Positions 43,611 to 52,081 of a stretch of 64,000 bases of DNA are shown piece after piece. This DNA comes from Kineosporia corallincola (lineage in GTDB: Bacteria; Actinomycetota; Actinomycetes; Actinomycetales; Kineosporiaceae): contig NZ_JAHBAY010000001.1 in NCBI RefSeq assembly GCF_018499875.1, positions 124,001 through 188,000 of the forward strand. Direction: 5' to 3'. The translations under genes and the position numbers were made by a program. How positions within the stretch are numbered: the stretch's first letter is position 1; every line of letters starts with the position of its first letter. A model generated the notes under the pieces. It was not told the origin of the DNA. It saw only the letters and a program-made list of their open reading frames with translations, and did not search any database.

Positions 43611-43650
43611 GCCGTACAAGGCACAGCACAGCACACGCCAGACGCCAGCC

Positions 43651-43690
43651 CGGAACGGGGCCGATCACCGCGGTGATCGGCCCCGTTCCG
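43651..43690. terminator. 40-bp perfect palindrome after the flippase gene
   Basis: CGGAACGGGGCCGATCACCG is followed at once by its exact reverse complement. It would form a 20-bp stem and end the plus-strand flippase transcript. Confidence 0.8.
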
Positions 43691-43784
43691 CGTCCGGCCG
43701 GGCGGATGGCTGGGCGGATGACCGGTGAACTGCCCGGCGCCGCTGGCGGAACCGCCACGGTGGGCGGGGAGCCCGGGCAAAACC

Positions 43785-43828
43785 ATGAGGGACGGTGCAC
43801 GACCCGCAAGCCGTGCGCCGTCCCTCAT
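43785..43828 (-). terminator. Terminator of the polymerase operon
   Basis: 17-nt arms with 16 pairs (ATGAGGGACGGTGCACG) and a 10-nt loop; read on the minus strand it is followed by GGTTTTG. It stands 14 bp beyond the minus-strand stop at 43843. Confidence 0.8.
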
Positions 43829-43842
43829 TGGCCTGAAATGCC

Positions 43843-45321
43843 CTACACCGCAGCCTGATCTCGGTCGCGTCGCATGACCGCGGCCAGGGCGTCCGAGACC
43901 CCCACCGTGACCGGTGGCCCCCAGACACTGGTCAGCAGCCAGGCCAGCGCGACCGTGTGTGGTTGTAGGAGGCTGCCGGACAGGAAGAAGATCATGATCA
44001 GCATGGCCGTGGGCAGCACCGGGATGGGGGGGCCGCGGTACACCGACACCATCAGGAAGGCGACGAACACGACCATGGCCACCAGGCCGTACTCGAAGGC
44101 CAGCTTCGGCGCGATGGTGTAGACCACCGCGTCACCACCCGACCGGAACGAGGTGAGCAGCCGGTCGGCGGAACCCGGGCCGGCCCCGACGAACAACCGG
44201 GTGACCTCCTTGCCCAGGCCGTCCGCCACCTCGGTGTACGGCTGGACGAACCGGATGTAGCCGGAGGAACCCTGCTGCGACGTCTCGTCTCTTCGGTCCA
44301 GCAGGATGGTTGCCGCCGGCGTCGCGAACACGATGGCCAGGCCGACCGCCCCCGCCAGCACATAGGCCGGGCGGATCCGGTTCGGGGCCACGATGACCAT
44401 CAGGCCGATCGAGATGACCAGCAGGATGATGCCGGTGCCGGACAGCGTGGAGGCCATGCCCAGGCCGAGCAGGGCGGGCTGCCAGGCGGGGGCGCGGATC
44501 AGCAGGGCGATGACCAGCGCCAGGGCCAGGTACTGGCAGAGGAACGAGGGCTCCAGGAACACGAAGGCGTTGGCCTTGGTGGTGGGGTCGTTCCAGGCCA
44601 GCTGGTAGGACACGTTGTAGTCCTGGACCAGGAAGTTCTCCGGCAGCCACTTGAGCAGGTAGTCCTCGTAGACCCAGACCCCGGCGTACTGCGAGCCCAG
44701 CTGGAACACGCCGATGGTGGCGGCGACCAGCATGATCTGCGTGTAGAACCGGGCCACCGGCACGAACAGCTCACGGAACTGCGTGCTGATGCAGAAGATC
44801 CACGGGATGTAGATGATCAGCAGCAGCAGGACCGAGTTGACCGAGATCGATGTGTTGTCGGTGAATCCGGCCAGATAGGTCGCCAGCAGGATCAGTGCCG
44901 CCGAGGCGATGAACAGCTCGCTGCGCACCCGGTTGTAGCGCACGCCGCCGCGCAGGCGGGCGAGCACCACGAAGGCGTACGTGGCCACCAGCGGCAGCGA
45001 GATCGGGAAACCGCCGAGTGGCAACGCGATCCGCTGGCCGACGACGCAGACCAGCACGGTGATCTTGATCAACCGCAGCATGTAGCGACGGTCGGCCTCG
45101 CTGAGCTTCTTGACCGGCATCGCGTCGACCAGGCGCAGCCGCTCGGAGCGTTCGTCGAAGGCGGCGAGCGCGTCGAGCGTGGGCTGCGGGCTGGTCTTCG
45201 GGCGGCGCCAGCGCTGGCGAACCTTGCGGATCAGGCCGCTGCCCGTCTCGGGGCTGCGCCTGGGCGGGTACGACATGCCTCCGGACTGCGGAGGCATGCC
45301 GGAACCGGGGGGCTGGCTCAC
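43843..45321 (-). CDS. O-antigen ligase/Wzy-type polysaccharide polymerase
   Basis: 492 residues with 10-12 membrane helices after a ~90-residue cytoplasmic N-terminus rich in Pro, Arg and Ser. A large periplasmic loop and the pattern GAGPGSADRLLTSFRSGGDA, then YTIAPKLAFEYGL resemble the Wzy_C/O-antigen-ligase family. With Wzx, Wzz and the priming transferase in the same locus it is the likely polymerase that joins repeat units outside the membrane. GTG 45321 overlaps the glycosyltransferase stop (GTGA). Confidence 0.82.
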   Translation of the reverse strand: MSQPPGSGMPPQSGGMSYPPRRSPETGSGLIRKVRQRWRRPKTSPQPTLDALAAFDERSERLRLVDAMPVKKLSEADRRYMLRLIKITVLVCVVGQRIALPLGGFPISLPLVATYAFVVLARLRGGVRYNRVRSELFIASAALILLATYLAGFTDNTSISVNSVLLLLIIYIPWIFCISTQFRELFVPVARFYTQIMLVAATIGVFQLGSQYAGVWVYEDYLLKWLPENFLVQDYNVSYQLAWNDPTTKANAFVFLEPSFLCQYLALALVIALLIRAPAWQPALLGLGMASTLSGTGIILLVISIGLMVIVAPNRIRPAYVLAGAVGLAIVFATPAATILLDRRDETSQQGSSGYIRFVQPYTEVADGLGKEVTRLFVGAGPGSADRLLTSFRSGGDAVVYTIAPKLAFEYGLVAMVVFVAFLMVSVYRGPPIPVLPTAMLIMIFFLSGSLLQPHTVALAWLLTSVWGPPVTVGVSDALAAVMRRDRDQAAV

Positions 45322-46250
45322 GCGCGGGTCACCGTCCGGCCGGCCACGCTGGCCCGCCCGCTGGTCACGCCGAGGATGTAGTTCCAGTGCTCCTGTGCCC
45401 GGCCCTTGTTGCCCTTGGCCAGGGCTGCCAGCACCCGGGTGGCGTAGCCCAGCGCCAGGGCCAGCCGGATGCCCCGGGCGTGCTCCAGCGTGTTGTGCTG
45501 GGCCACGTAACGGGCCATCGAGGCGCCCCGCAGACGCAGCATCTCCTTCGACGGCGCGCCCGAGTTACCGGCCCCGTGCTGCACCAGCACGTCGGTGCGC
45601 AGCACCTGGGTGAAGTTGTGCTCGCGCACCGCCCGGCCGAAGGCCACGTCCTCGTTGTAGACGTAGAACTGCTCGTCGAAGCCGCCGAGCGCGACGAAAG
45701 TGCTGACCCGTACGGCCATGCAGGCGCCCGTGGTCCAGTCCACCTTGATCGGCAGGTAGGGCCGCGGCTTGGCGAACAGACCGGCCTGGGGGGCGAGCTT
45801 GTGGAGGCCGATCGCGTGAATCACCGCGCGGCGCACCGAGGGCTCCCAGCCGCCGGCCCCGATCTCCACCGAACCGTCGTTGCCCACCGTGGTGGCGGCC
45901 GACGACGCGACGTTCGGCTCGGCGGCCAACTGCGAGGTCAGCGCGTCGAACGCGGTGAGTGTGGGCCGGGTGTCCGGGTTGACGAAAATCACATACTCGT
46001 AGGACGAGGTGCGCGCGCCCAGATTCGCCGCCATGGCGAAGCCCTGGCCCGCACCCTCCAGGTAGCGGGCGTTGGGACGGTGCTGGATCATCTCCCGTAG
46101 GCCATCGGCACCACGGGCGTTGTCCACGATGGCCAGCGGGATGTCACCCGGCAGCCCGGCGAGCAAGCCTTCGATCTGCGACCTGCTGTTGTAGCTGACG
46201 ATGATCAGCTCGTAAGCGGGTACGGCGCCGTCCTGGGCGCTTGACTCCAC
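45318..46250 (-). CDS. Family 2 glycosyltransferase (rhamnosyltransferase-like)
   Basis: 310 residues. YELIIVSYNSRSQIEGLLAG at the N-terminus, the metal motif in YVIFVNPDTRPTL, and GGFDEQFYVYNEDVAFGRAV on the acceptor side, a pattern common in WbbL/rhamnosyl-type enzymes. A good AGGAGGAATGAC ribosome site precedes GTG 46250. Translationally coupled to the polymerase gene. Divergent from the chain-length gene; the 292-bp gap between them shows no gene. Confidence 0.9.
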   Translation of the reverse strand: MESSAQDGAVPAYELIIVSYNSRSQIEGLLAGLPGDIPLAIVDNARGADGLREMIQHRPNARYLEGAGQGFAMAANLGARTSSYEYVIFVNPDTRPTLTAFDALTSQLAAEPNVASSAATTVGNDGSVEIGAGGWEPSVRRAVIHAIGLHKLAPQAGLFAKPRPYLPIKVDWTTGACMAVRVSTFVALGGFDEQFYVYNEDVAFGRAVREHNFTQVLRTDVLVQHGAGNSGAPSKEMLRLRGASMARYVAQHNTLEHARGIRLALALGYATRVLAALAKGNKGRAQEHWNYILGVTSGRASVAGRTVTRA

Positions 46251-46542
46251 GTCATTCCTCCTGTGAAACGGCTTACTGCCTGATCAGAAATGAGCACGAC
46301 GTAACAGCCTGATGGCCGAGTGTCGCCGCGAAGCGTCCAATCGTCGCAATCATCGGTGCGATATAGCCCAAGGCTGCGCAACTCTGCCGCCCAGGCTAGG
46401 CGTTCGTGACAGACTGTCGCACGAATACCGGGTGGCTCAATGTGGAGGAACCCACCCGGGAGCGGGGTAGTTGACCCATTCGGCCGCACGGCGGGGGTGC
46501 AGCGAGCCGGTTCAAAGATTTTCGCGACCAGGAGGAGTACGC

Positions 46543-48222
46543 GTGCAGGACATCTTGGCGGCGCGCCAGGCTGACGGCAGCTCAGCCGCTGAAGAGGCGC
46601 CCAGCCTGGTGAACGCCATCGTGCGGGAGCGCTGGGTGGTCCTGGCGTGCGTCGTGGTCGCGGCTCTCCTCGGCATCGGGCTCAGCACCTTGCAGTCGGC
46701 GAAATACACGGCCGAGAGCACGGTCTTCTTCTCGGCGGAGGGGCCGTTCCAGCCCCTGGCCGACCAGCCCACCACCGACGCGGCTCGCTACATCGCGAAC
46801 CAGTCGGCCCTGATGACCAGTAACGAGGTCCTCAACAAGACCATCGAGACGCTCGGTCTCGACAGCACCACCACTGAACTGCGCAACGAGATCGAGGTCG
46901 CGACCACCGAGGACTCCTCGGTGATGACGGTCACCGCCAACGCCTCCACCGCCGACGGCGCGAAGCAGCTCGCCGACGGCGTGGTGACGGCCTACCGCGC
47001 CGTGCGCGCCGCGCAGATCTCGACCCAGGTCGAGAACATCAAGGCCGACAGCAAGTCCGCCGCCACGATCACCGAGGTCACCTCGGCGGCCGCGGTCTAC
47101 GGCGACGGTGTCGACAACGTCCAGGTCGCCGAGACCCCGGAATCGGCCTCCTCGCCGCAGCCGGTGCGCAACGCGCTGATCATGGCCCTCATCGGTCTGA
47201 TCGCCGGAACCGGTTACGCCCTGTACACGCAGTCGTTCTCGCGCCGTAAGGTCGGGCCGGCCGAGGCCAGTGCGATCTTCGGGGCCCCCGTGCTCACCGA
47301 GATCCCCGACCGTGGCCGCATCTCGGGTGAGGACGCGATCGCCGCGGCCTACTCCGAACCGGGCGACGCGTACCGGATGGCGGCCGTTGGTCTGGACTAC
47401 ATCCGCGGCACCGCGCCCGGCGTCTTCCTGATCACCGCCCCGCACGACGGCGCCGGCTCCAGCCTGACCGCCCTGAACCTGGCCGCGGCCGCGGCCGACC
47501 ACGGTCGCCGGGTGTTCCTGCTCAACGTCGAAGACACCGTGCGTCCCACCGCCGACGGCGACCAGGGTGTGCTCCGGGTTCCGCTGCACGACCTGGCCCA
47601 GGGCCGGATCGACCTGGGCCACGCGGTCGAGCGCAAGGCCGCCTCGCGCGCCCAGTTCGGCATCATCCGGCTCCAGGTGCTCCAGCCGGTCCAGGGGCAC
47701 CCGGTGCCCGACGTGCAGGCCATCCTCGACCAGCTGCCCGACGACACCGACCTGGTGCTGATCGACGCCCCGCCGCTGCCGGCCTCCTCGGCGTCGTTCG
47801 TGCTCGCCGGTCAGGTCGACGCCGCGGTCGTGGTGATCGACGAGGCCACCACCCCGGTCGACCTCGAAGAACTCCAGCGTCGTTGCCGTCTGGCCGGCAT
47901 CCCGGTCGCGGGGCTGCTGATGAACCACATCCGCCGTCCCAACATGGCCAACAGCCGCCGCAAGCAGCGCGCCCAGTACAACTCGGTGCCCGGCCGGCAG
48001 TACGACACCTCCCCGCGCGGTCTGCCGATCCTGAACGCCGGTGGTGGCGGCCAGGACTCCGGCGGCTTCCCGGCCATCGGTGGCGACAACCGTGGCTACG
48101 GCGGCGGCAACCAGGGCTACGACCAGGGCGGTTCCTACGGGGGTCACCAGGACGACGCCGACCTGCCGTGGAACGACGTCACCCGGGTCGAGCAGCAGGG
48201 CGGGCGCAACCGCCGCCGCTGA
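46543..48222 (+). CDS. Wzz/BY-kinase-like chain-length protein with degenerate Walker A
   Basis: 559 residues. Two helices (about 31-50 and 210-228) flank a ~160-residue extracytoplasmic Wzz domain, as in polysaccharide co-polymerases. A cytoplasmic domain follows with the order of a bacterial tyrosine kinase, but Walker A is HDGAGSS (301-307), lacking the Lys of GxGKS. Walker A' is LLNVED instead of a DxD-type motif. Walker B DLVLIDAPP (403-411) is kept. The tail is Gly/Tyr-rich (YGGGNQGYDQGGSYGG), like tyrosine-phosphorylated tails. GTG 46543 has a perfect GGAGGAG. It likely sets chain length without kinase activity of its own. Confidence 0.85.
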   Translation: MQDILAARQADGSSAAEEAPSLVNAIVRERWVVLACVVVAALLGIGLSTLQSAKYTAESTVFFSAEGPFQPLADQPTTDAARYIANQSALMTSNEVLNKTIETLGLDSTTTELRNEIEVATTEDSSVMTVTANASTADGAKQLADGVVTAYRAVRAAQISTQVENIKADSKSAATITEVTSAAAVYGDGVDNVQVAETPESASSPQPVRNALIMALIGLIAGTGYALYTQSFSRRKVGPAEASAIFGAPVLTEIPDRGRISGEDAIAAAYSEPGDAYRMAAVGLDYIRGTAPGVFLITAPHDGAGSSLTALNLAAAAADHGRRVFLLNVEDTVRPTADGDQGVLRVPLHDLAQGRIDLGHAVERKAASRAQFGIIRLQVLQPVQGHPVPDVQAILDQLPDDTDLVLIDAPPLPASSASFVLAGQVDAAVVVIDEATTPVDLEELQRRCRLAGIPVAGLLMNHIRRPNMANSRRKQRAQYNSVPGRQYDTSPRGLPILNAGGGGQDSGGFPAIGGDNRGYGGGNQGYDQGGSYGGHQDDADLPWNDVTRVEQQGGRNRRR

Positions 48223-48237
48223 CACCCGCATCGCGAC

Positions 48238-48271
48238 AACGGTCACCGAGAGCCCGCTCCCGGTGACCGTT
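48238..48271 (+). terminator. Terminator after the chain-length gene
   Basis: AACGGTCACCG and CGGTGACCGTT form an 11-bp perfect stem, with an inner GAG/CTC pairing in the loop, followed by CTCGTTT. It separates the Wzz-like gene from the first glycoside hydrolase gene, which has its own TTGACC (48325) promoter-like element. Confidence 0.75.
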
Positions 48272-48404
48272 CTCGTTTGCCCCCGCACCGGCCGAGGATC
48301 TTTCTGAGGCACAACTGAGTAGCGGTTGACCTGCTCCGACGGGGCGGTCAGTCTGACTCGCGGCGACACATCGGAACTCTCACCACGGATGGTCTGAACA
48401 CGGC

Positions 48405-49484
48405 ATGCTCGGTCTCACCGGATCATCGGGACGCCGCGCCCCCTGGCGCCTGCTGGGCGTCGTCTCGGGTGTTCTCGCTGTCCTCATGGTTCTGGTCGCC
48501 GCCGTCGGGTACTGGCTCTACCAGCGGGATCCGGTGGGTGACGCGGCGCTGTCCGGCCCGGTGCCGGAGCGTTCGGCGCAGACTCTGAAGAACGGTGTGT
48601 TCGTGGGCACCTCGGCCGACGACGCGGACGCCTTCGCCCGGTGGTTCGGGGCGGACGTCGACCTGGTGGTCGACTTCTCCACCCGCGACACCTGGGAGGA
48701 GATCGCGAATCCCGGCTACATGCTGGAGGAATGGCACGGCTCCGGATATCGGCCGGTGTACTCGATCGCGTTGCTCCCGACGGGTGATTCCTCGGCGACC
48801 GTCCAGCACGGTGCCGCGGGCGAGTACGACGCGTACTACCGCCGGCTGGCCGAGAACCTGGTCGCCGCCGGCCAGCCTGCCGCGATCCTTCGGCTGGGCT
48901 GGGAGTTCAACCTGGAGACGTCACGCTGGGCCACGCCCGACGAAGACGCGTTCATCGCCTACTGGCAGCGGATCGTGACCACGATGCGCTCGGTGGAGGG
49001 GCAGAACTTCCGGTTCGACTGGAATCCCAACAACGGCAAGAACAAGTACGACGCGGTGGAGTACTACCCCGGCGACGACTACGTCGACTACATCGGGGTG
49101 GACGCCTACGACGTCTCGTACAGCTGGTTCACCTACCCGTACCCGGAAGACTGCGACGACGACTGCCGGGCCGGACGCCAGGAGCGGGCCTGGGAGCGCG
49201 CGATCCACGGCGGCAAGCGGGGCCTGGGGTTCTGGGCCGACTTCGCCCGGCACCGGGGCAAGCCGATGTCGCTGCCGGAATGGGGACTCTGGGACCGGCA
49301 GGACGGTCACGGGGGCGGGCTGAACACCTATTACCTCCAGCGGATGCACGATTTCATCGCGGACCCCGCCAACGGTGTGGCCTACCAGGCCTATTTCGAG
49401 TTCAACGGTGACGACGGGCCGCACAAGCTGATGACGACCTATCAGGAAGCAGGAGAAACTTTCCGTACTCTTTTCGCGGATTAA
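48405..49484 (+). CDS. Membrane-anchored GH26-like glycoside hydrolase
   Basis: 359 residues. An N-terminal helix (about 15-38, LLGVVSGVLAVLMVLVAAVG) anchors or exports it. The catalytic domain has GH26-type motifs: acid/base Glu167 in LRLGWEFN and nucleophile Glu292 in SLPEWGLWDR. A Cys pair lies in the DCDDDC segment. GH26 enzymes cut beta-mannans or beta-1,3/1,4-glucans. Beside Wzz and Wzy it may trim or release the exported polymer, like the glycosidases of other secreted-polysaccharide loci. Its close paralogue lies 175 bp downstream. Confidence 0.85.
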   Translation: MLGLTGSSGRRAPWRLLGVVSGVLAVLMVLVAAVGYWLYQRDPVGDAALSGPVPERSAQTLKNGVFVGTSADDADAFARWFGADVDLVVDFSTRDTWEEIANPGYMLEEWHGSGYRPVYSIALLPTGDSSATVQHGAAGEYDAYYRRLAENLVAAGQPAAILRLGWEFNLETSRWATPDEDAFIAYWQRIVTTMRSVEGQNFRFDWNPNNGKNKYDAVEYYPGDDYVDYIGVDAYDVSYSWFTYPYPEDCDDDCRAGRQERAWERAIHGGKRGLGFWADFARHRGKPMSLPEWGLWDRQDGHGGGLNTYYLQRMHDFIADPANGVAYQAYFEFNGDDGPHKLMTTYQEAGETFRTLFAD

Positions 49485-49659
49485 AAGATGCAGCCAGTCA
49501 CGGACTGTGGAAATCTGTGGGACTGATGTGGGCGAAGCGGGCGCGCTGAGAAGCGATTACACTCTCTGCGCGTGACTCCCCTTTGCTCCTGCACGCCCGG
49601 CGAGCGTTTCAGCGAACCGTCCGGGTGCTTCGTGCGGAGTCGCGGTCCGGTGCCCGTCC

Positions 49660-51969
49660 ATGCCTGAGTACCCCACCCGTCCGTCGCAGCCGGCACATCC
49701 CTACGGCCCCGGTCCGGACGACGACGATCCCCAGGATCGCCACGACCGTTCCGGGCAGGGTCCGGCACCGAACTCAGCACCGAACCCGGCACAGGGCCGT
49801 TGGAGTGGTGACGAGGTCGGTCATGAGCAGCCGCGGTCCCTGGGGGCGCGGGGCGAGCGGTATCCGGGGGCGCAGTACCGCGACGAGCGGCCCAGGGGTG
49901 AGGCACGCCTTGGCGAAGGACAGGGGAGCGAGGGACGTGCGAGCGGCCGGCATCCGGACGGGTGGTCCGGCGGGCACCAGCGCGAGGGGTACCAAGACGC
50001 CCGTCCCCGCGATGACCGGCACCCCGGCAACCGGAACGCCGGTGCGCAGAACGAGCGGTACCGCGACAACCGTTACCAGGACGAGGCTTTCCATAACGAG
50101 CAGCCTCGTAACGAGCATCCCCGCAACGACCGGCTCGGTGACGGCCGGCCCCACGAGGATCGACTTCGCGATGGCCGGACCCGTGACGGCCAGCCCCGCA
50201 ATGTGCAGACCCGTGGTGCGCAGCCCCATGACAGCCAGCCCCGCGACAGCCAGCCCCGCGACGGGCGGGGCCGCGACGAGCGGCCCGGCCGGTCCTCCGA
50301 GCGGCGCAGCGCCTACTCCCTGCAAGATCGGCAGTCCCAGGACCAGTTCCCGGCCGGCCAGGTCGGCCGTCGGGCGCTGCGGGAGGCCGAGCCCGCCCGC
50401 CGTGAGGCCGATACGGCCCGGCAGATCGCCGAGGAGCGCCGGCAGCGGGCCGCCGAGGAGCATCCGGAAGACGGCCGGCGCGAGAACCGTGGCCAGGGCT
50501 GGACCGGCCGTTCCCGGGTCGGCAGCTCCCAGCAGCAACGGCAGCAGCAGCGTTCCGGCGAGCAGTCCCGCTCCCGGTACGCCGGCCGGCTCGGTCCGCT
50601 GACGGCCGCCACCAGCATCCTCAAGCGCATCGTTCCCGCCCGGCGGGGCGGTACCGGTGACGAGACCAACCCGAACGGCCTGCACCCCGACGGTGCGCCG
50701 GAGCTCAATTCGCGCTCACAGCGGTCGAGTTTCTTCGACATGGAGTCCGAGGAGCGCGCCCCCGGCAACGGGAACGGGGCGAGCTTCCCCAGCTTGGGCG
50801 GAAGCGGCCGCAGCACTCCGCCGCCGCCCACCCCGCGGTCGTTCCGGCAGACCAGGCGCTCCGGCCGCCGCCGGGTGCCGATCATCGCCGCCGTCGTGGC
50901 GGCGCTGATGGTGATCGGCGGTGTGGCCTACGCCCTCGGCAACGGCGACGACCAGAACTCCGGCACCACAGCCTCGGCCACCCCGACGAGCAGTGCGAGC
51001 GCCTCCGGTTCCGGCGACGCGACCACCACCACGGCACCGGCCACCACCGGCGCCGAGAAGAAGGTGAAACTCGGCGTCTTCCGCGGCACCTCGCCGTCCG
51101 AAGTGGGTCAGTTCAGTGACTGGCTGGGCCGCGACGTGGACTACGCGGTGGACTACTCGACCCGCACCAGCTGGGACGAGATCGCCAATCCCACCTACAT
51201 GCTCGGCACCTGGCGCAACTCCGGCTACACGATGGTCTACGCCGTCGCCATGCTGCCCACCCGCGACAGCACCGCCAGTCTGGCGTCCGGTGCGAAGGGC
51301 AACTACGACCAGTACTACAAGACGCTGGCCCAGAACCTGGTCAACTACGGCCAGGGCGACTCGATCATCCGGCTGGGCTGGGAGTTCAACGTGGCGGGCT
51401 GGCCCTGGCACCCGGGGGCCGACGACCAGGACGACTTCATCGCCTACTGGCGGCACATCGTGAAGGCCATGCGGTCGGTCGACGGCGCCGAGAACCTGAA
51501 GTTCGACTGGAACGTGAACAACGGCGGCGACAGCTACGACTCGACGATCTTCTACCCGGGCAACAAGTACGTCGACTACATCGGGGTGGACGTGTACGAC
51601 ACCTCGTGGGAGGACGACACCTACCCGTACCCGTCCGGCTGTGACTCCAGCTGCCGTCTGGAGCGCCAGGAGAACGCCTGGGCCAACACCGTCGACGCCA
51701 AGTACGGCCTGGTGTTCTGGTCCGACTTCGCCGAGGCCCAGGGCAAGCCGATGTCGTTCCCGGAGTGGGGTCTGTGGGACCGGCCGGACGGGCAGGGCGG
51801 CGCCGACAACCCGTACTTCATCCAGCAGATGTACGAGTTCATCGACAACCCGCAGAACAACGTCGCCTACCAGGCCTACTTCGAGTTCGACGCCGAGGAC
51901 CGCGGCAACCACATGCTCGAGGAACTGACCAAGGGCGGCGCCAAGTTCAAAAAGCTCTTCAGTAAATAA
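49660..51969 (+). CDS. GH26-like hydrolase with long disordered cytoplasmic N-terminus
   Basis: 769 residues. The first ~400 are hydrophilic and dominated by Arg, Asp, Gln, Pro and Gly (for example DSQPRDSQPRDGRGRDERPG), with no fold visible. A single helix (about 406-425, VPIIAAVVAALMVIGGVAYA) makes it a type II membrane protein. A Ser/Thr-rich linker then leads to a catalytic domain like its neighbour's (acid/base Glu575 in LGWEFN, nucleophile Glu702 in SFPEWGLWDR). The two genes look like a tandem duplication, with the long N-terminus gained later. The TAA stop lies inside the terminator hairpin. Confidence 0.85.
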   Translation: MPEYPTRPSQPAHPYGPGPDDDDPQDRHDRSGQGPAPNSAPNPAQGRWSGDEVGHEQPRSLGARGERYPGAQYRDERPRGEARLGEGQGSEGRASGRHPDGWSGGHQREGYQDARPRDDRHPGNRNAGAQNERYRDNRYQDEAFHNEQPRNEHPRNDRLGDGRPHEDRLRDGRTRDGQPRNVQTRGAQPHDSQPRDSQPRDGRGRDERPGRSSERRSAYSLQDRQSQDQFPAGQVGRRALREAEPARREADTARQIAEERRQRAAEEHPEDGRRENRGQGWTGRSRVGSSQQQRQQQRSGEQSRSRYAGRLGPLTAATSILKRIVPARRGGTGDETNPNGLHPDGAPELNSRSQRSSFFDMESEERAPGNGNGASFPSLGGSGRSTPPPPTPRSFRQTRRSGRRRVPIIAAVVAALMVIGGVAYALGNGDDQNSGTTASATPTSSASASGSGDATTTTAPATTGAEKKVKLGVFRGTSPSEVGQFSDWLGRDVDYAVDYSTRTSWDEIANPTYMLGTWRNSGYTMVYAVAMLPTRDSTASLASGAKGNYDQYYKTLAQNLVNYGQGDSIIRLGWEFNVAGWPWHPGADDQDDFIAYWRHIVKAMRSVDGAENLKFDWNVNNGGDSYDSTIFYPGNKYVDYIGVDVYDTSWEDDTYPYPSGCDSSCRLERQENAWANTVDAKYGLVFWSDFAEAQGKPMSFPEWGLWDRPDGQGGADNPYFIQQMYEFIDNPQNNVAYQAYFEFDAEDRGNHMLEELTKGGAKFKKLFSK

Positions 51970-52018
51970 ATTTGGGACGACGATGAGCTCGGACGGAGCT
52001 CATCGTCGTCCCAAATTT
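51968..52018 (+). terminator. Terminator of the second GH26 gene, 23-bp perfect stem
   Basis: Arms of 23 nt pair perfectly (core GGGACGACGATGAGCTC) around a 5-nt loop; the left arm starts inside the stop codon. AT-rich ends (AAATTT) provide U-residues on either strand. Same core family as the hairpins at 21642, 32245 and 60494. Confidence 0.88.
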
Positions 52019-52035
52019 GTTGCCCCACAACGAAA

Positions 52036-52066
52036 AGGAGCCCCGGACCGTTCGGCCGGGGCTCCT
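52036..52066 (-). terminator. Terminator of the nucleotide-sugar operon
   Basis: AGGAGCCCCGG and CCGGGGCTCCT form an 11-bp perfect stem with a 9-nt loop. On the minus strand it is followed by TTTTCG. It lies 15 bp beyond the stop of the SAF-domain gene. Confidence 0.82.
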
Positions 52067-52081
52067 CGTCGGTTCAGGTGA

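Noticed and set aside
49583-50602. 339-codon Thr/Ser/Pro-rich frame overlapping the second hydrolase
   Set aside because: Frame-shifted reading of the low-complexity Arg/Asp/Gln region; no start signal and no domain.
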